Positions 37,580 through 46,793 of a stretch of DNA of 64,000 bases are shown piece after piece. The position numbers were made by a program, and so were the translations under genes. Source of the DNA: Rhizobium sp. Q54 (GTDB taxonomy: Bacteria > Pseudomonadota > Alphaproteobacteria > UBA828); contig CAMDDO010000001.1 of the NCBI GenBank assembly GCA_945892755.1, positions 1 through 64,000 on the forward strand. The letters are read 5' to 3'. The notes under the pieces are model-generated. The model was given only the letters and a program-made list of their open reading frames with translations. It was not told the DNA's origin and did not search any database. The number at the start of each line of letters is the position of its first letter. The first letter of the stretch is position 1.

Positions 37580-38695
37580 TCAGGGGTGCAGCTCGGGGCG
37601 CACCAGCTTGGCGCCGGGCCAGAGCTTCGGCCTTGCGCGCTCATATTGCACGACGACCTTGAGATCGTCGCCGAGCGCCTCGGCGGCGTGCCAGGCCCAG
37701 CGCGGATCGTCGAGAAAGCCGCGCGCCAGCGCCACGAGATCGGCCTCGTTTTTGGTAACAATACCATCGGCCGCCTTGGGCTCGGCGATCATGCCGACCG
37801 CCATGGTGGCGAGGCCGCTCAGCCGCTTGACCTCGGCCGCGAACGGCACTTGATAATGCGCCTTGACCGGAATCTCCTGCTTCGGGCTATTGCCGCCGCC
37901 CGACACGCAGACATAGTCGATGCCTAGCGCTTTTAGCGCGGTCGCCACCATGGCGGTTTCCTCCACCACGATGCCGCCCGGCATGAAATCCGTGCCATTG
38001 AGCCGAACGCCGAGCGCGCGCTCGCTCGGCCAGGCGGCCCTGACCGCGCGCGCGATTTCGAGCGGAAAGCGCATGCGGTTCTCGAGGCTGCCGCCATATT
38101 CATCGGTGCGCTTGTTCGCGAGCGGCGAGAGGAATTCGCTGATCAGATAGCCGTGCGCGCCGTGCAGCTCGATCAGATCCAACCCAAGGCGCAAGCAACG
38201 CTCGGTCGCCTGCACGAAGGCGGCGATGATCTTGTCCATCTCGGCGCGATCGAGCGGCTTCGGCATAGTCCAGCCATCGGCGAACGGCAGCGCCGAAGGC
38301 GCGACCGTCTCCCAGCCGCCGGCGGCCGAACTGGTCAATGGCTTATTGCCGCGCCAAGGCACGTCAGTCGACGCCTTGCGCCCGGCATGGGCGAGCTGAA
38401 TGCCGAGCTTCGCGCGGTTATAGGGCCTAACCGCCTTCAGCACCCGCTCGAGCGCGCGCTCATTGTCATCCGAATAGAGCCCGAGGCAGGCCGGCGTGAT
38501 GCGCCCACGCGCCTCGACGCCCGACGCTTCGAGGATCAAGAGCCCGGCGCCCGAGAGCGCCATTTGGCCGAGATGCATGACGTGCCAATCGGTCGCGGAA
38601 CCGTCGAGCGCCGAGTATTGGCACATCGGCGAAACCACGATGCGGTTCTCGAGCGTGATTCCGGCAAGTTGATAGGGGCTGAACAGAGCGGACAT
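37580..38695 (-). CDS. NADH:flavin oxidoreductase/Old Yellow Enzyme family (YqjM type)
   Basis: FMN-dependent ene-reductase-like enzyme of 371 residues. The YqjM-type start is LFSPYQLAGITLENRIVVSPMCQYSA, with the Cys of SPMCQYS characteristic of thermophilic-like OYEs. Active-site segments are IQLAHAGRKAS, ELHGAHGYLISEFLSPLANKR (HGAH catalytic pair) and EYGGSLENRMRFPLEI. The ATG at 38695 begins the domain; upstream codons to 38743 look non-coding. It is convergent with the CnrX-like gene, with 13 bp between stops. The natural substrate is unknown. Confidence 0.92.
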   Translation of the reverse strand: MSALFSPYQLAGITLENRIVVSPMCQYSALDGSATDWHVMHLGQMALSGAGLLILEASGVEARGRITPACLGLYSDDNERALERVLKAVRPYNRAKLGIQLAHAGRKASTDVPWRGNKPLTSSAAGGWETVAPSALPFADGWTMPKPLDRAEMDKIIAAFVQATERCLRLGLDLIELHGAHGYLISEFLSPLANKRTDEYGGSLENRMRFPLEIARAVRAAWPSERALGVRLNGTDFMPGGIVVEETAMVATALKALGIDYVCVSGGGNSPKQEIPVKAHYQVPFAAEVKRLSGLATMAVGMIAEPKAADGIVTKNEADLVALARGFLDDPRWAWHAAEALGDDLKVVVQYERARPKLWPGAKLVRPELHP

Positions 38696-38988
38696 TCGCG
38701 AGTTTCCCTCGGGGCTTGAGATTTGGCGGCGCCACTGAAGCACAGTCGGACCCGCCGACCAAGCGCTTCACATCATGCTAAACTGGCCGGTTCGACGTGC
38801 AGTCGAAGGCGCGGTCACCGCTATCATGGAATGGACTTCACAGCGGCGCGGTAGACCGGCTGAGCGTGAATTTCACGTGGCTGCGCACGCGCGTGGCCGA
38901 CCTGGCGGACCCCGATTTCGTCGGTGACGGCGGGGACGCATGGTGCTAGGAACGCCTCGACCTGCAAAAGCCACGATGGGAGACCGAC

Positions 38989-39360
38989 ATGGGTGTGAAG
39001 CAGCCCACCGAGATGCCCAAGACCTGGGAGCGGCACTTTAACGAGCGCAACAAGTCCGCGATCATGGCGCTCTATGACGATCAGGCGGTCCTGACGATGG
39101 ACGGCAATGTTCAGGTCAAGGGCAAGGCCGACATCGAGGCCACGCTATCAGCCATGATGACGCAACCGAACAAGGCCGTGTGCCGATGCGTATCGTGCTG
39201 GCAGGCGGGCGACACCGCCTTGGTGCGAACCGAGTGGCATTCGACGGATCCGACCGGCGCAGTAGTGATGAAAGGGCTCGCGGCCGAAGTGTTGCGCCGC
39301 GGTTCGGACGGCCTGTGGCGTTTCGTGATCGATGACGCCACCTATGCCAGCCGGAGATAG
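38989..39360 (+). CDS. NTF2/SnoaL-like fold protein
   Basis: 123 residues with the SgcJ/DUF4440-type pattern: WERHFNERNKSAIMALYDDQAVLTMDGN, then KGKADIEATLSAMM and a C-terminal DGLWRFVIDDATY. Members are small cone-fold proteins with varied or no enzymatic activity. GGGAGA lies five bases before the ATG. The 293 bp before it (38696-38988) shows no convincing gene. The function is unknown. Confidence 0.8.
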   Translation: MGVKQPTEMPKTWERHFNERNKSAIMALYDDQAVLTMDGNVQVKGKADIEATLSAMMTQPNKAVCRCVSCWQAGDTALVRTEWHSTDPTGAVVMKGLAAEVLRRGSDGLWRFVIDDATYASRR

Positions 39361-39533
39361 GCGGAACCACCCAGAGTCAGTCGGCCACCCTTGCGAATCA
39401 ACCGGCTCGGTGCGGCCGTCATGTCGACCCGGAATTACGGTGAAAGTGCATTAAATCGCCCGGCCCCGCCTCGTGATCGGGCGGGCACGGCTTGGGGCCG
39501 CGCTTCGTCGGCGTATTCCGTAATCTCAACCGC

Positions 39534-40403
39534 CTAAAGCCCCGCGACGGCCTCCAAGGCCTTCATGTCGACGGACCGGCTGCCGTCAGGGTTGAGCGGC
39601 TGGACGCAAACATGATCGGCGCCGGCGTCGAGATGCGCTTGCAGGCGGGCGCGGATTTCCTTCGCGGTTCCGATGGCGACCATGGCGTCGAGCAAGCGAT
39701 CGCTGCCGGATCCTGCGAAATCGTCCTTGGTGAAGCCGAGGCTCAGCCAATTGTTGAGATAATTGGGCCACGGCAAATAAAGCGCGAGCACCTGGGCCGC
39801 CGCCGCACGCGCCTGCGCGACGTTGGTTGTCAGGCAAACCTTCTGCTCGACGCAGAGCCATTTGTCGGGTCCGAGAATGGCCCGGGCGCGCGCGGTGTGC
39901 TCGGGTGTCACGAGGTAGGAATGCGCGCCGTTGGTCCGTTCGCCGGCCAGCGCGGTCATCTTGGGCCCCAGCGCGGCGAGCACGATGTTGCGTTCGGGTT
40001 TCTTGATCAGGAGTTCGGCGCGCTCCATGGCGTCCAGATAGGCGCGCATGGTCGAGACGGGCTTGCCGTAGTCGTGGCCGCGAAAGCCCTCGACCATCGG
40101 AATGTGCGAGACGCCGAGGCCGAGAATGAACCGATCGTTATACAGATTGTTGAGCGAATCGTGCCCAGCGATCGAGGCGATGGCGTCGCGCGCGTAGATA
40201 TTGGCGATGCCGCTCGCGACGCGAAGCCGATCGGTCTCGGCGAGAATGAACCCGCCATAGCAGAAGGTTTCGTAGCCGAACGCTTCGGGATACCAGAGCG
40301 TGTCGAACTTGAGCCGTTCCGCGCCCTGCGCCAGCTCGACGATTTCGCTTGTCCCAAGAAAGTCGGCGGCGACCCAGACGCCCAGTCTTCCAATTTTCTT
40401 CAT
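39534..40403 (-). CDS. LLM-class (luciferase-like) F420/flavin-dependent oxidoreductase
   Basis: 289-residue TIM-barrel protein of the bacterial luciferase-like superfamily. It starts GRLGVWVAADFLG and has AERLKFDTLWYPEAFGYE, VASGIANIYARDA and FILGLGVSHIP, all typical of the probable F420-dependent subgroup. No F420 biosynthesis gene is in the window, so the cofactor could be FMN. Its reading direction matches gltB, but 60 bp separate them and it probably is not part of the gltBD operon. The substrate is unknown. Confidence 0.85.
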   Translation of the reverse strand: MKKIGRLGVWVAADFLGTSEIVELAQGAERLKFDTLWYPEAFGYETFCYGGFILAETDRLRVASGIANIYARDAIASIAGHDSLNNLYNDRFILGLGVSHIPMVEGFRGHDYGKPVSTMRAYLDAMERAELLIKKPERNIVLAALGPKMTALAGERTNGAHSYLVTPEHTARARAILGPDKWLCVEQKVCLTTNVAQARAAAAQVLALYLPWPNYLNNWLSLGFTKDDFAGSGSDRLLDAMVAIGTAKEIRARLQAHLDAGADHVCVQPLNPDGSRSVDMKALEAVAGL

Positions 40404-40463
40404 GTCGTGGACGATTCCTTGTTCCAGGTCAGGGTGGGTTCCGGTGACAGCGCAAAAATGAGT

Positions 40464-43400
40464 TCACGCCCGCGCCTTCACCGCCTCGTCGCTCAAGGGG
40501 TGGGCGAGCCGGCTCAGCATCTCCTTCGGGCAGATCTGCCAGAAGCGGCCGATCTCAAGGCTCCAATCGGCCAGCAGGCGCTCGGCAAACGCAGACTGCG
40601 TGGCCTGGAAATGCTCGGCCACCAGCTCGCGCGCGACGCCTTCCCAATAGCGCGAGGCGATGCGCTGATAGACCACCGTATCGGCATTGACGCGCCGCTC
40701 GAACGCGCCATCGGTGTCATAGACGAAGGCCATGCCGCCGGTCATGCCGGCACCGAAATTGTCGCCGACCGGCCCGAGGATCACCGCGGTGCCGCCGGTC
40801 ATGTATTCGCACGCGTTCGAGCCGCAGCCCTCGACCACCGCGCGCGCGCCGGAATTGCGCACGCAAAAGCGTTCGCCCGCCTGGCCGGCGGCGAACAGCC
40901 GGCCGCTGATCGCGCCATAGAGCACGGTGTTGCCGATGATCGTGTTGGCGTTGGACTTGAGCGGGCTCGAGACCAGCGGGCGCACCACGATGGTGCCGCC
41001 CGAGCGGCCCTTGCCGACATAGTGGTTGGCGTCGCCCAATAACTCGAGCCGGAGGCCCTGCACCGCGAAGGCGCCGAGCGATTGCCCGGCCGTGCCGCGC
41101 AGGCGCACCGTGATGTAATCGGGCGGCAGGCCGGTCATGCCGTAGCGGCGCGTGATTTTCGACGAGAGCTTGGCGCCGATCGTGCGCATGGTGTTGCGCA
41201 CCGAATAGGCGAGCTGCATCTTTTCCGGCTTCTCGAGCGCGTCGGCCACGTCGCGGATCATCTGCTCATCCAAGGTCTCGGGCACTTCGTTGCGCCCCTT
41301 GCGCGGCGAGAAGCGCGGGAAGCCCGCCGGGTCCGGCTGCACGAGCAGGGGATTGAGATCGAGATCGTCGAGGTCGGTCGCTCCGCGGCTGACCTGCTTC
41401 AGCATATCGGTCCGCCCGATGATCTCGTTCAGCGTGCGGGCACCGAGCGAGGCCAGAATCTCCCGCACCTCTTCCGCGATGAAGGTGAACAGATTGACCA
41501 CCTTCTCGGGGCTTCCGGTGAACTTCTCGCGCAGTTTGGGATCTTGCGTGCAGACGCCGACCGGGCAGGTGTTGGAGTGGCACTGCCGAACCAGAATGCA
41601 GCCCATCGCGACCAGCGAGGCGGTGCCGATGCCAAATTCCTCGGCGCCAAGCATCGCCGCCATCACCACGTCGCGCCCAGTCTTGAGGCCGCCATCGGTG
41701 CGCACGGTCGTGGTGTGGCGCAGGCGATTGAGCGTCAACACCTGATTGACCTCCGCAAGCCCGAGCTCCCACGGCACGCCGGCATATTTGAGGCTCGATT
41801 GCGGGCTCGCGCCGGTGCCGCCGTCATGACCCGAGATCAGCACGACGTCGGCCTTGGCCTTGGCCACGCCCGCCGCGATCGTGCCGATGCCGGATTCAGC
41901 GACCAGCTTGACCGAGACGCGCGCCTGCGGGTTGATCTGCTTCAAGTCGTAGATGAGCTGGGCGAGATCTTCGATCGAATAAATATCGTGATGCGGCGGC
42001 GGCGAGATCAGCGTGACGCCCGGCGTCGCATAGCGCAGCTTTGCGATCTCCTCGGTCACCTTGAAACCGGGCAGCTGGCCGCCTTCGCCGGGCTTGGCGC
42101 CCTGCGCGATCTTGATTTCGATCTCGCGGCAGCGGTTCAGATACTCGGCCGTGACGCCGAAGCGCCCCGAGGCGATCTGCTTGACCGCGGAATTGGCATT
42201 ATCGCCATTCGAGCGCGGGTTGTAGCGCGAGGCGTCTTCGCCACCTTCGCCCGAGCACGAGAACGCGCCAATTCGGTTCATCGCGATCGCCAGCGTTTCG
42301 TGCGCCTCGCGCGACAGCGCGCCATGCGACATCGAGCCACTCATGAATCGCTTGCGGATTTCAGTGATCGATTCGACATCTTCAAGCGGCACGGGCGGCC
42401 GCTCACGCTTGAAGTCCAACAAGTCGCGAATGTGGATGCGCGGCTGGGCGTAAACCTCCTCCGCGTACTTTCGGTACTTCGCGTAGGATTCGGTGGCGAG
42501 CGCGTCCTGCAGCATGTGGATGAGCTGGCCCTCGAAGGCGTGGCGCTCGCCCGACTTCCGAACCTTGTAGAGCCCGCCGACCGGCAGCACCACCGGCGAT
42601 TCCTGGTAGGCCTTGCGGTGGAGCTCGAGTACGCGCCGCTTGATGCCCGAGAGACCGATGCCCGAAATGCGCGAGGTCATGACCGGGAAGAAATCGGCGA
42701 CCAGCGTGCGCGACAGCCCGACCGCCTCGAAATTGTAGCCGCCGCGATAGGAGCTGATCACCGAGATGCCCATCTTGGAGATCACCTTGAGGAGGCCCTG
42801 GTCGACCGCGTCCTTGTAGCGCTCGACGCATTCCTTGAGGCTGCGTTTGCCGAACAGGCCGCGCGCGTGGCGGTCGGCGATGCTCTCTTGGGCGAGATAG
42901 GCATTCACCGTGGTTGCGCCGACGCCGATCAGCACCGCGAAATAGTGCACGTCGAGGCACTCGGCCGAGCGCACATTGAGCGAGGTGAAGGTCCGGAGCT
43001 TCTGGCGCACGAGGTGGCTGTGCACGCCGCCGGCGGCGAGGATCATCGGGATCGGCGCGCGCTCCGGCCCGACGTTCTCGTCGGTGAGAATGAGATGCAC
43101 CGCGCCGCCGCGCACGGCGTCCTCGGCCTCCGAGCGGATCCGCTCGATCGCCGCGGTCAACGAGCCCGCTCCGCTATCAGCCTCGAAGCTGCAATCGATC
43201 AACGCCGCCTTGTCGCCCATATAGCGGCGCATGGCGACGAACTCGGCGTTGGTCAACACGGGCGAGTTGATCTGCAGCAGGCGCATCTGCTCCGGCCGCT
43301 CGTCGAACATGTTGCCGACATTGCCAAGCCGGGTCTTCAGGCTCATCACGCGATATTCGCGCAATGAATCGATCGGTGGGTTGGTGACCTGACTGAAGCT

Positions 43401-45005
43401 TTGGCGGAAATAATGATGCAGGCCGCGATACTGGTTCGAGAGCACGGCCAGCGCCGTGTCATCGCCCATCGAGCCGATCGCCTCCTTGGCGTCCTCGACC
43501 ATGGGATGAAGGATCAGCTCGAGCTCCTCCATGGTGTAGCCGACAAGACGTTGACGCAATTTCAGCTCGTCGCGCGCGAACGCCACCGGCTCGCTCGCCG
43601 AATCGATCAGGCTGTCGAGCTCGACCACGTTCTTGGCCCACTCGACATAGGGCTTGCGACTTGAGAGCCGATCCTTCAGTTCCTGGTCGTGATAGAGCCG
43701 CCCCTCCTGCAGATCGACCGCGATCATCTGGCCGGGGCCAAGCCGGCCCTTCTCGACCACGTTGGCTTCCGCGAGCGGCACCATGCCAGTCTCGGAGCCG
43801 GCGAAGAGCAGACCATCGCCCGTGATCGTGTAACGCAGCGGGCGGAGCCCGTTGCGATCCATGCCGGCGAGCACCCAACGTCCATCGGTCGCGGCGATCG
43901 CGGCCGGGCCATCCCACGGTTCGATCACGCAATTGCAGTAGGAATAGAAGGCGCGCAGCCTCTCCGGCATATCGGGCCGGTGCGACCATGATTCCGGGAT
44001 CAGCAGGCATTTCGCCGCGGGCGCCGAGCGGCCGGCGCGAATGATCGCCTCCATCACGGCATCGAGCGCCATCGAATCGGAGGCGCTCTCCGGCACGAGC
44101 GGGAACAGATCGCCATTGCGCTGACCGAAGACCTCCGAAACCGCGCGGGTCTCGTGGCTTTTCATCCAGTTGACGTTGCCCTTGACCGTATTGATTTCGC
44201 CATTGTGCGCGAGCACGCGGAACGGCTGGGCCAAACGCCAGGTCGGGAAGGTGTTGGTCGAATAGCGCTGGTGGAAGATCGCGAAGCTCGAGACGAAGCG
44301 ATCGTCCAACAGATCGGGGTAGAACGCCGAGAGCTGCTCGGCCAGGAACATGCCCTTGTAGATGATCGAACGCGAGGAGAGCGAGCAGATGTAGAAATCG
44401 CTCACGTGGCTGTCGAGCACCTTGCGCTCGATGCGCCGGCGAATGATGTAGAGATCGAGCTCGAATTGCTCGTCGGTCACGCCGCGATCGTTCGAGATCA
44501 TGATTTGCTCGATCTCGGGTCGCGTCGCGTTGGCCTTCTCGCCGATCACCGCCGAGTTGATCGGCACCTGGCGCCAGCCATAGATGCCGTGGCCGAAGCG
44601 CAGGATTTCCGATTCGACGATCGAACGGCAAACGTCCTGCGCGCCGAGATCGGTCTTGGGCAGAAACACCTGACCGACCGCGAGCCGACCGGCTTTTGGC
44701 TTATGCCCGGTATTGCCAATGTGCTCCTTGAAGAAGTCCTGCGGAATTTCGACGTGAAGTCCCGCGCCGTCGCCGGTTTTTCCGTCGGCGTCCACCGCGC
44801 CCCGGTGCCAAACCGCCTTCAGCGCGTTGACGCCGGCCTCGACCACCGCGCGACGCGGCTTACCGTCGAGCGCGGCGACCAGGCCGACGCCGCAGGCATC
44901 ATGCTCGGTCGACGGGTTGTAGAGGCCGTCACGCGACAGGCGTTCGACTTCGGCTCGCCAGGACGCGACATATTGCTTTGCATCGAATTCGGGGTTGTCG
45001 GTCAT
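40464..45005 (-). CDS. gltB: Glutamate synthase (NADPH) large subunit
   Basis: Catalyses glutamine plus 2-oxoglutarate to two glutamate, the GOGAT half of ammonia assimilation. 1513 residues. The N-terminal amidotransferase nucleophile is Cys38 in EHDACGVG, so a 37-residue propeptide would be removed. The FMN/2-oxoglutarate domain follows (AKPGEGGQLPGFKV, ISGHDGGTGASP), with the [3Fe-4S] ligands in CILVRQCHSNTCPVGVC. The C-terminal beta-helix has repeated glycine turns (GSNACEYMTGG). It starts 13 bp after gltD. Confidence 0.97.
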   Translation of the reverse strand: MTDNPEFDAKQYVASWRAEVERLSRDGLYNPSTEHDACGVGLVAALDGKPRRAVVEAGVNALKAVWHRGAVDADGKTGDGAGLHVEIPQDFFKEHIGNTGHKPKAGRLAVGQVFLPKTDLGAQDVCRSIVESEILRFGHGIYGWRQVPINSAVIGEKANATRPEIEQIMISNDRGVTDEQFELDLYIIRRRIERKVLDSHVSDFYICSLSSRSIIYKGMFLAEQLSAFYPDLLDDRFVSSFAIFHQRYSTNTFPTWRLAQPFRVLAHNGEINTVKGNVNWMKSHETRAVSEVFGQRNGDLFPLVPESASDSMALDAVMEAIIRAGRSAPAAKCLLIPESWSHRPDMPERLRAFYSYCNCVIEPWDGPAAIAATDGRWVLAGMDRNGLRPLRYTITGDGLLFAGSETGMVPLAEANVVEKGRLGPGQMIAVDLQEGRLYHDQELKDRLSSRKPYVEWAKNVVELDSLIDSASEPVAFARDELKLRQRLVGYTMEELELILHPMVEDAKEAIGSMGDDTALAVLSNQYRGLHHYFRQSFSQVTNPPIDSLREYRVMSLKTRLGNVGNMFDERPEQMRLLQINSPVLTNAEFVAMRRYMGDKAALIDCSFEADSGAGSLTAAIERIRSEAEDAVRGGAVHLILTDENVGPERAPIPMILAAGGVHSHLVRQKLRTFTSLNVRSAECLDVHYFAVLIGVGATTVNAYLAQESIADRHARGLFGKRSLKECVERYKDAVDQGLLKVISKMGISVISSYRGGYNFEAVGLSRTLVADFFPVMTSRISGIGLSGIKRRVLELHRKAYQESPVVLPVGGLYKVRKSGERHAFEGQLIHMLQDALATESYAKYRKYAEEVYAQPRIHIRDLLDFKRERPPVPLEDVESITEIRKRFMSGSMSHGALSREAHETLAIAMNRIGAFSCSGEGGEDASRYNPRSNGDNANSAVKQIASGRFGVTAEYLNRCREIEIKIAQGAKPGEGGQLPGFKVTEEIAKLRYATPGVTLISPPPHHDIYSIEDLAQLIYDLKQINPQARVSVKLVAESGIGTIAAGVAKAKADVVLISGHDGGTGASPQSSLKYAGVPWELGLAEVNQVLTLNRLRHTTTVRTDGGLKTGRDVVMAAMLGAEEFGIGTASLVAMGCILVRQCHSNTCPVGVCTQDPKLREKFTGSPEKVVNLFTFIAEEVREILASLGARTLNEIIGRTDMLKQVSRGATDLDDLDLNPLLVQPDPAGFPRFSPRKGRNEVPETLDEQMIRDVADALEKPEKMQLAYSVRNTMRTIGAKLSSKITRRYGMTGLPPDYITVRLRGTAGQSLGAFAVQGLRLELLGDANHYVGKGRSGGTIVVRPLVSSPLKSNANTIIGNTVLYGAISGRLFAAGQAGERFCVRNSGARAVVEGCGSNACEYMTGGTAVILGPVGDNFGAGMTGGMAFVYDTDGAFERRVNADTVVYQRIASRYWEGVARELVAEHFQATQSAFAERLLADWSLEIGRFWQICPKEMLSRLAHPLSDEAVKARA

Positions 45006-45018
45006 GCGATTGGTCCCC

Positions 45019-46467
45019 CTACTCCGCCGCCGACGCGACGGCGGAGCGGCTCGACTTGTCCTGGAGATAGCGGTCGATGCCCTCGGCTGCGTCGCGGCCG
45101 TCCTTGATCGCCCACACGACCAGCGAGGCGCCGCGCACGATATCGCCCGCGGCGAACACGCCCTCCATCGAGGTCATCATCGACTTCCAGTCGAGCTTGA
45201 GCGTGCCCCAGCGCGTGACCGAGAGGCCGGGCGCGTTGAACTGAGCGGGCAGATCCTCGGGGTCGAAGCCGAGCGCCTTGATCACGAGACTCGCCGGCAG
45301 ATTGTAGCTCGAGCCGGGAATCGCCTGCGGTGCCTGACGGCCGCTCGCATCGGCGACACCCAGATGAATCCGAACGGCGCGCACCGCTTCGACCGCGCGA
45401 TCGCCGAGAAAGGCCTCGGGCGCGGCGAGCCAAACGAATTCGACGCCTTCTTCCTCGGCGTGTTTCACCTCGCGCATCGAGCCCGGCATATTGGCGCGGT
45501 CGCGCCGGTAGAGACATTTGACCGAACGTGCGCCCTGGCGCACCGCGGTGCGCACGCAATCCATCGCGGTGTCGCCGCCGCCCAGCACGATGACGTCCTT
45601 GCCGTGCGCGTTGAGCGTGCCGTCATCGTAGAGCGGCACAGGGTCGCCGAGGTCTTTCCGGTTGCTCGCGGTCAAATAAGTCATCGCTTGGAAGATGTCA
45701 TCGAGCCCAGCGCCCGGCATTTGCAGGTCGCGTTCCTTGTACGCGCCGGTGGCGACCAGCACGGCGCCGTGACGCGCGCGCAGATCGGCCAGCGAAAGAT
45801 CGCGCCCCACCGCGGTATTGAGATGGAACACGATGCCGGCCTCACGCAGCAGGCGCGCGCGACGCTCGACCACGCTCTTCTCGAGCTTGAAGTTCGGAAT
45901 GCCGTACAGCAGTAGGCCGCCGACCCGGTCATAGCGGTCATAGACGTGGACCTGATAGCCCTTCTTGCGCAATTGCTCGGCGGCAGCGAGGCCGGCCGGT
46001 CCAGCCCCGATGATGCCGATCGATTCGGGCCGCTCGCGCTGCGGTTTAACCGGCTTCACCCAGCCTCGCTCGAAGGCGGTCTCGGTGATGTAGCGCTCGA
46101 CTGCGCCGATGGTCACCGAGTTGAAGCCCTTCTCGATGACGCAATTGCCTTCGCACAGGCGATCCTGCGGACAGATGCGCCCGCAAATCTCGGGCAAATT
46201 GTTGGTCGCGCTGGAGGCCTCATAGGCTTCTTCGAGCCGGCCCTCGGCGGTCAGCATCAGCCAATCGGGGATGTTGTTGGCCACCGGGCAATGGATTTGA
46301 CAGAACGGCACGCCGCATTGCGAGCAGCGCCCGGCTTGCTCGGCCGCGCGCGCTTGCGAGAACTCCTCGTAGATCTCATGCCAGTCCTGCCGGCGCGACT
46401 CGGCCGAGCGCTTGTCGGGGTTCGCCTGCGGCAATGAAACGAAACGAAGCATCCGCGTATCGGCCAC
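45019..46467 (-). CDS. gltD: Glutamate synthase (NADPH) small subunit
   Basis: Provides electrons from NADPH to GltB. 482 residues. Two N-terminal [4Fe-4S] Cys groups are intact (CSQCGVPFCQIHCP and CGRICPQDRLCEGNC). The FAD site is GIIGAGPAGLAAAEQL and the NADPH site is VIVLGGGDTAMDCVRTA. It begins at a GTG (46467) with AAGGAG eight bases upstream. The order here is gltD then gltB, both on the minus strand and probably one transcript. Confidence 0.96.
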   Translation of the reverse strand: MADTRMLRFVSLPQANPDKRSAESRRQDWHEIYEEFSQARAAEQAGRCSQCGVPFCQIHCPVANNIPDWLMLTAEGRLEEAYEASSATNNLPEICGRICPQDRLCEGNCVIEKGFNSVTIGAVERYITETAFERGWVKPVKPQRERPESIGIIGAGPAGLAAAEQLRKKGYQVHVYDRYDRVGGLLLYGIPNFKLEKSVVERRARLLREAGIVFHLNTAVGRDLSLADLRARHGAVLVATGAYKERDLQMPGAGLDDIFQAMTYLTASNRKDLGDPVPLYDDGTLNAHGKDVIVLGGGDTAMDCVRTAVRQGARSVKCLYRRDRANMPGSMREVKHAEEEGVEFVWLAAPEAFLGDRAVEAVRAVRIHLGVADASGRQAPQAIPGSSYNLPASLVIKALGFDPEDLPAQFNAPGLSVTRWGTLKLDWKSMMTSMEGVFAAGDIVRGASLVVWAIKDGRDAAEGIDRYLQDKSSRSAVASAAE

Positions 46468-46793
46468 GGCTCGATCTCCTTGGGACCATTCGCCCGTTCA
46501 AGCCTCCGCAGGGTCGATGGCGGTGGCCAAGAAACGCGGGCATATCCTTCTTCAGGAAAAACCTAGCGGCGATTTTGCCGGCGCGCGAGGCAAAAATCCA
46601 TGATGAGTAAGCTTTGCTGTCTATTTTAATGCGCTTGCTTTGCTAAGTTTCAGTAAACCGCGTTGCACCTGGGGAAATTCAAAACAGGATGGTACCGTTT
46701 TAGGACTATATGCCGGATTCCGGCCGCCAGGGCGTGGTGCTATAAGGCGCCGGGCCGGCGCCCGCACATCGCGCCGCCCAAAAGGGGGCCCGC
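46468..46793. other. Divergent intergenic region between gltD and uppP (326 bp)
   Basis: No gene is apparent. The stretch is visibly more AT-rich around 46590-46660 than its surroundings, as expected of promoters. It contains the dyad listed at 46573-46595. I could not assign -35/-10 boxes with confidence on either strand. Confidence 0.5.
46573..46595. promoter_or_regulatory. Candidate operator dyad upstream of gltDB
   Basis: TTTTGCC (46573-46579) and GGCAAAA (46589-46595) are exact 7-bp inverted repeats with a 9-bp spacer, 106 bp upstream of the gltD start codon. The spacing suits a dimeric DNA-binding protein. Which regulator binds is unknown. Confidence 0.4.

Noticed and set aside
38744-38988. 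Possible gene remnant before the NTF2-like gene
   Set aside because: One frame reads smoothly for about 35 codons but has no start signal and no recognisable similarity.
39440-39500. GC-rich inverted repeat between the NTF2-like and LLM genes as a terminator
   Set aside because: The arms match imperfectly and no U-tract follows.
41082-43367. 761-codon plus-strand open frame opposite gltB
   Set aside because: Shadow of gltB, whose catalytic motifs are all intact on the minus strand.
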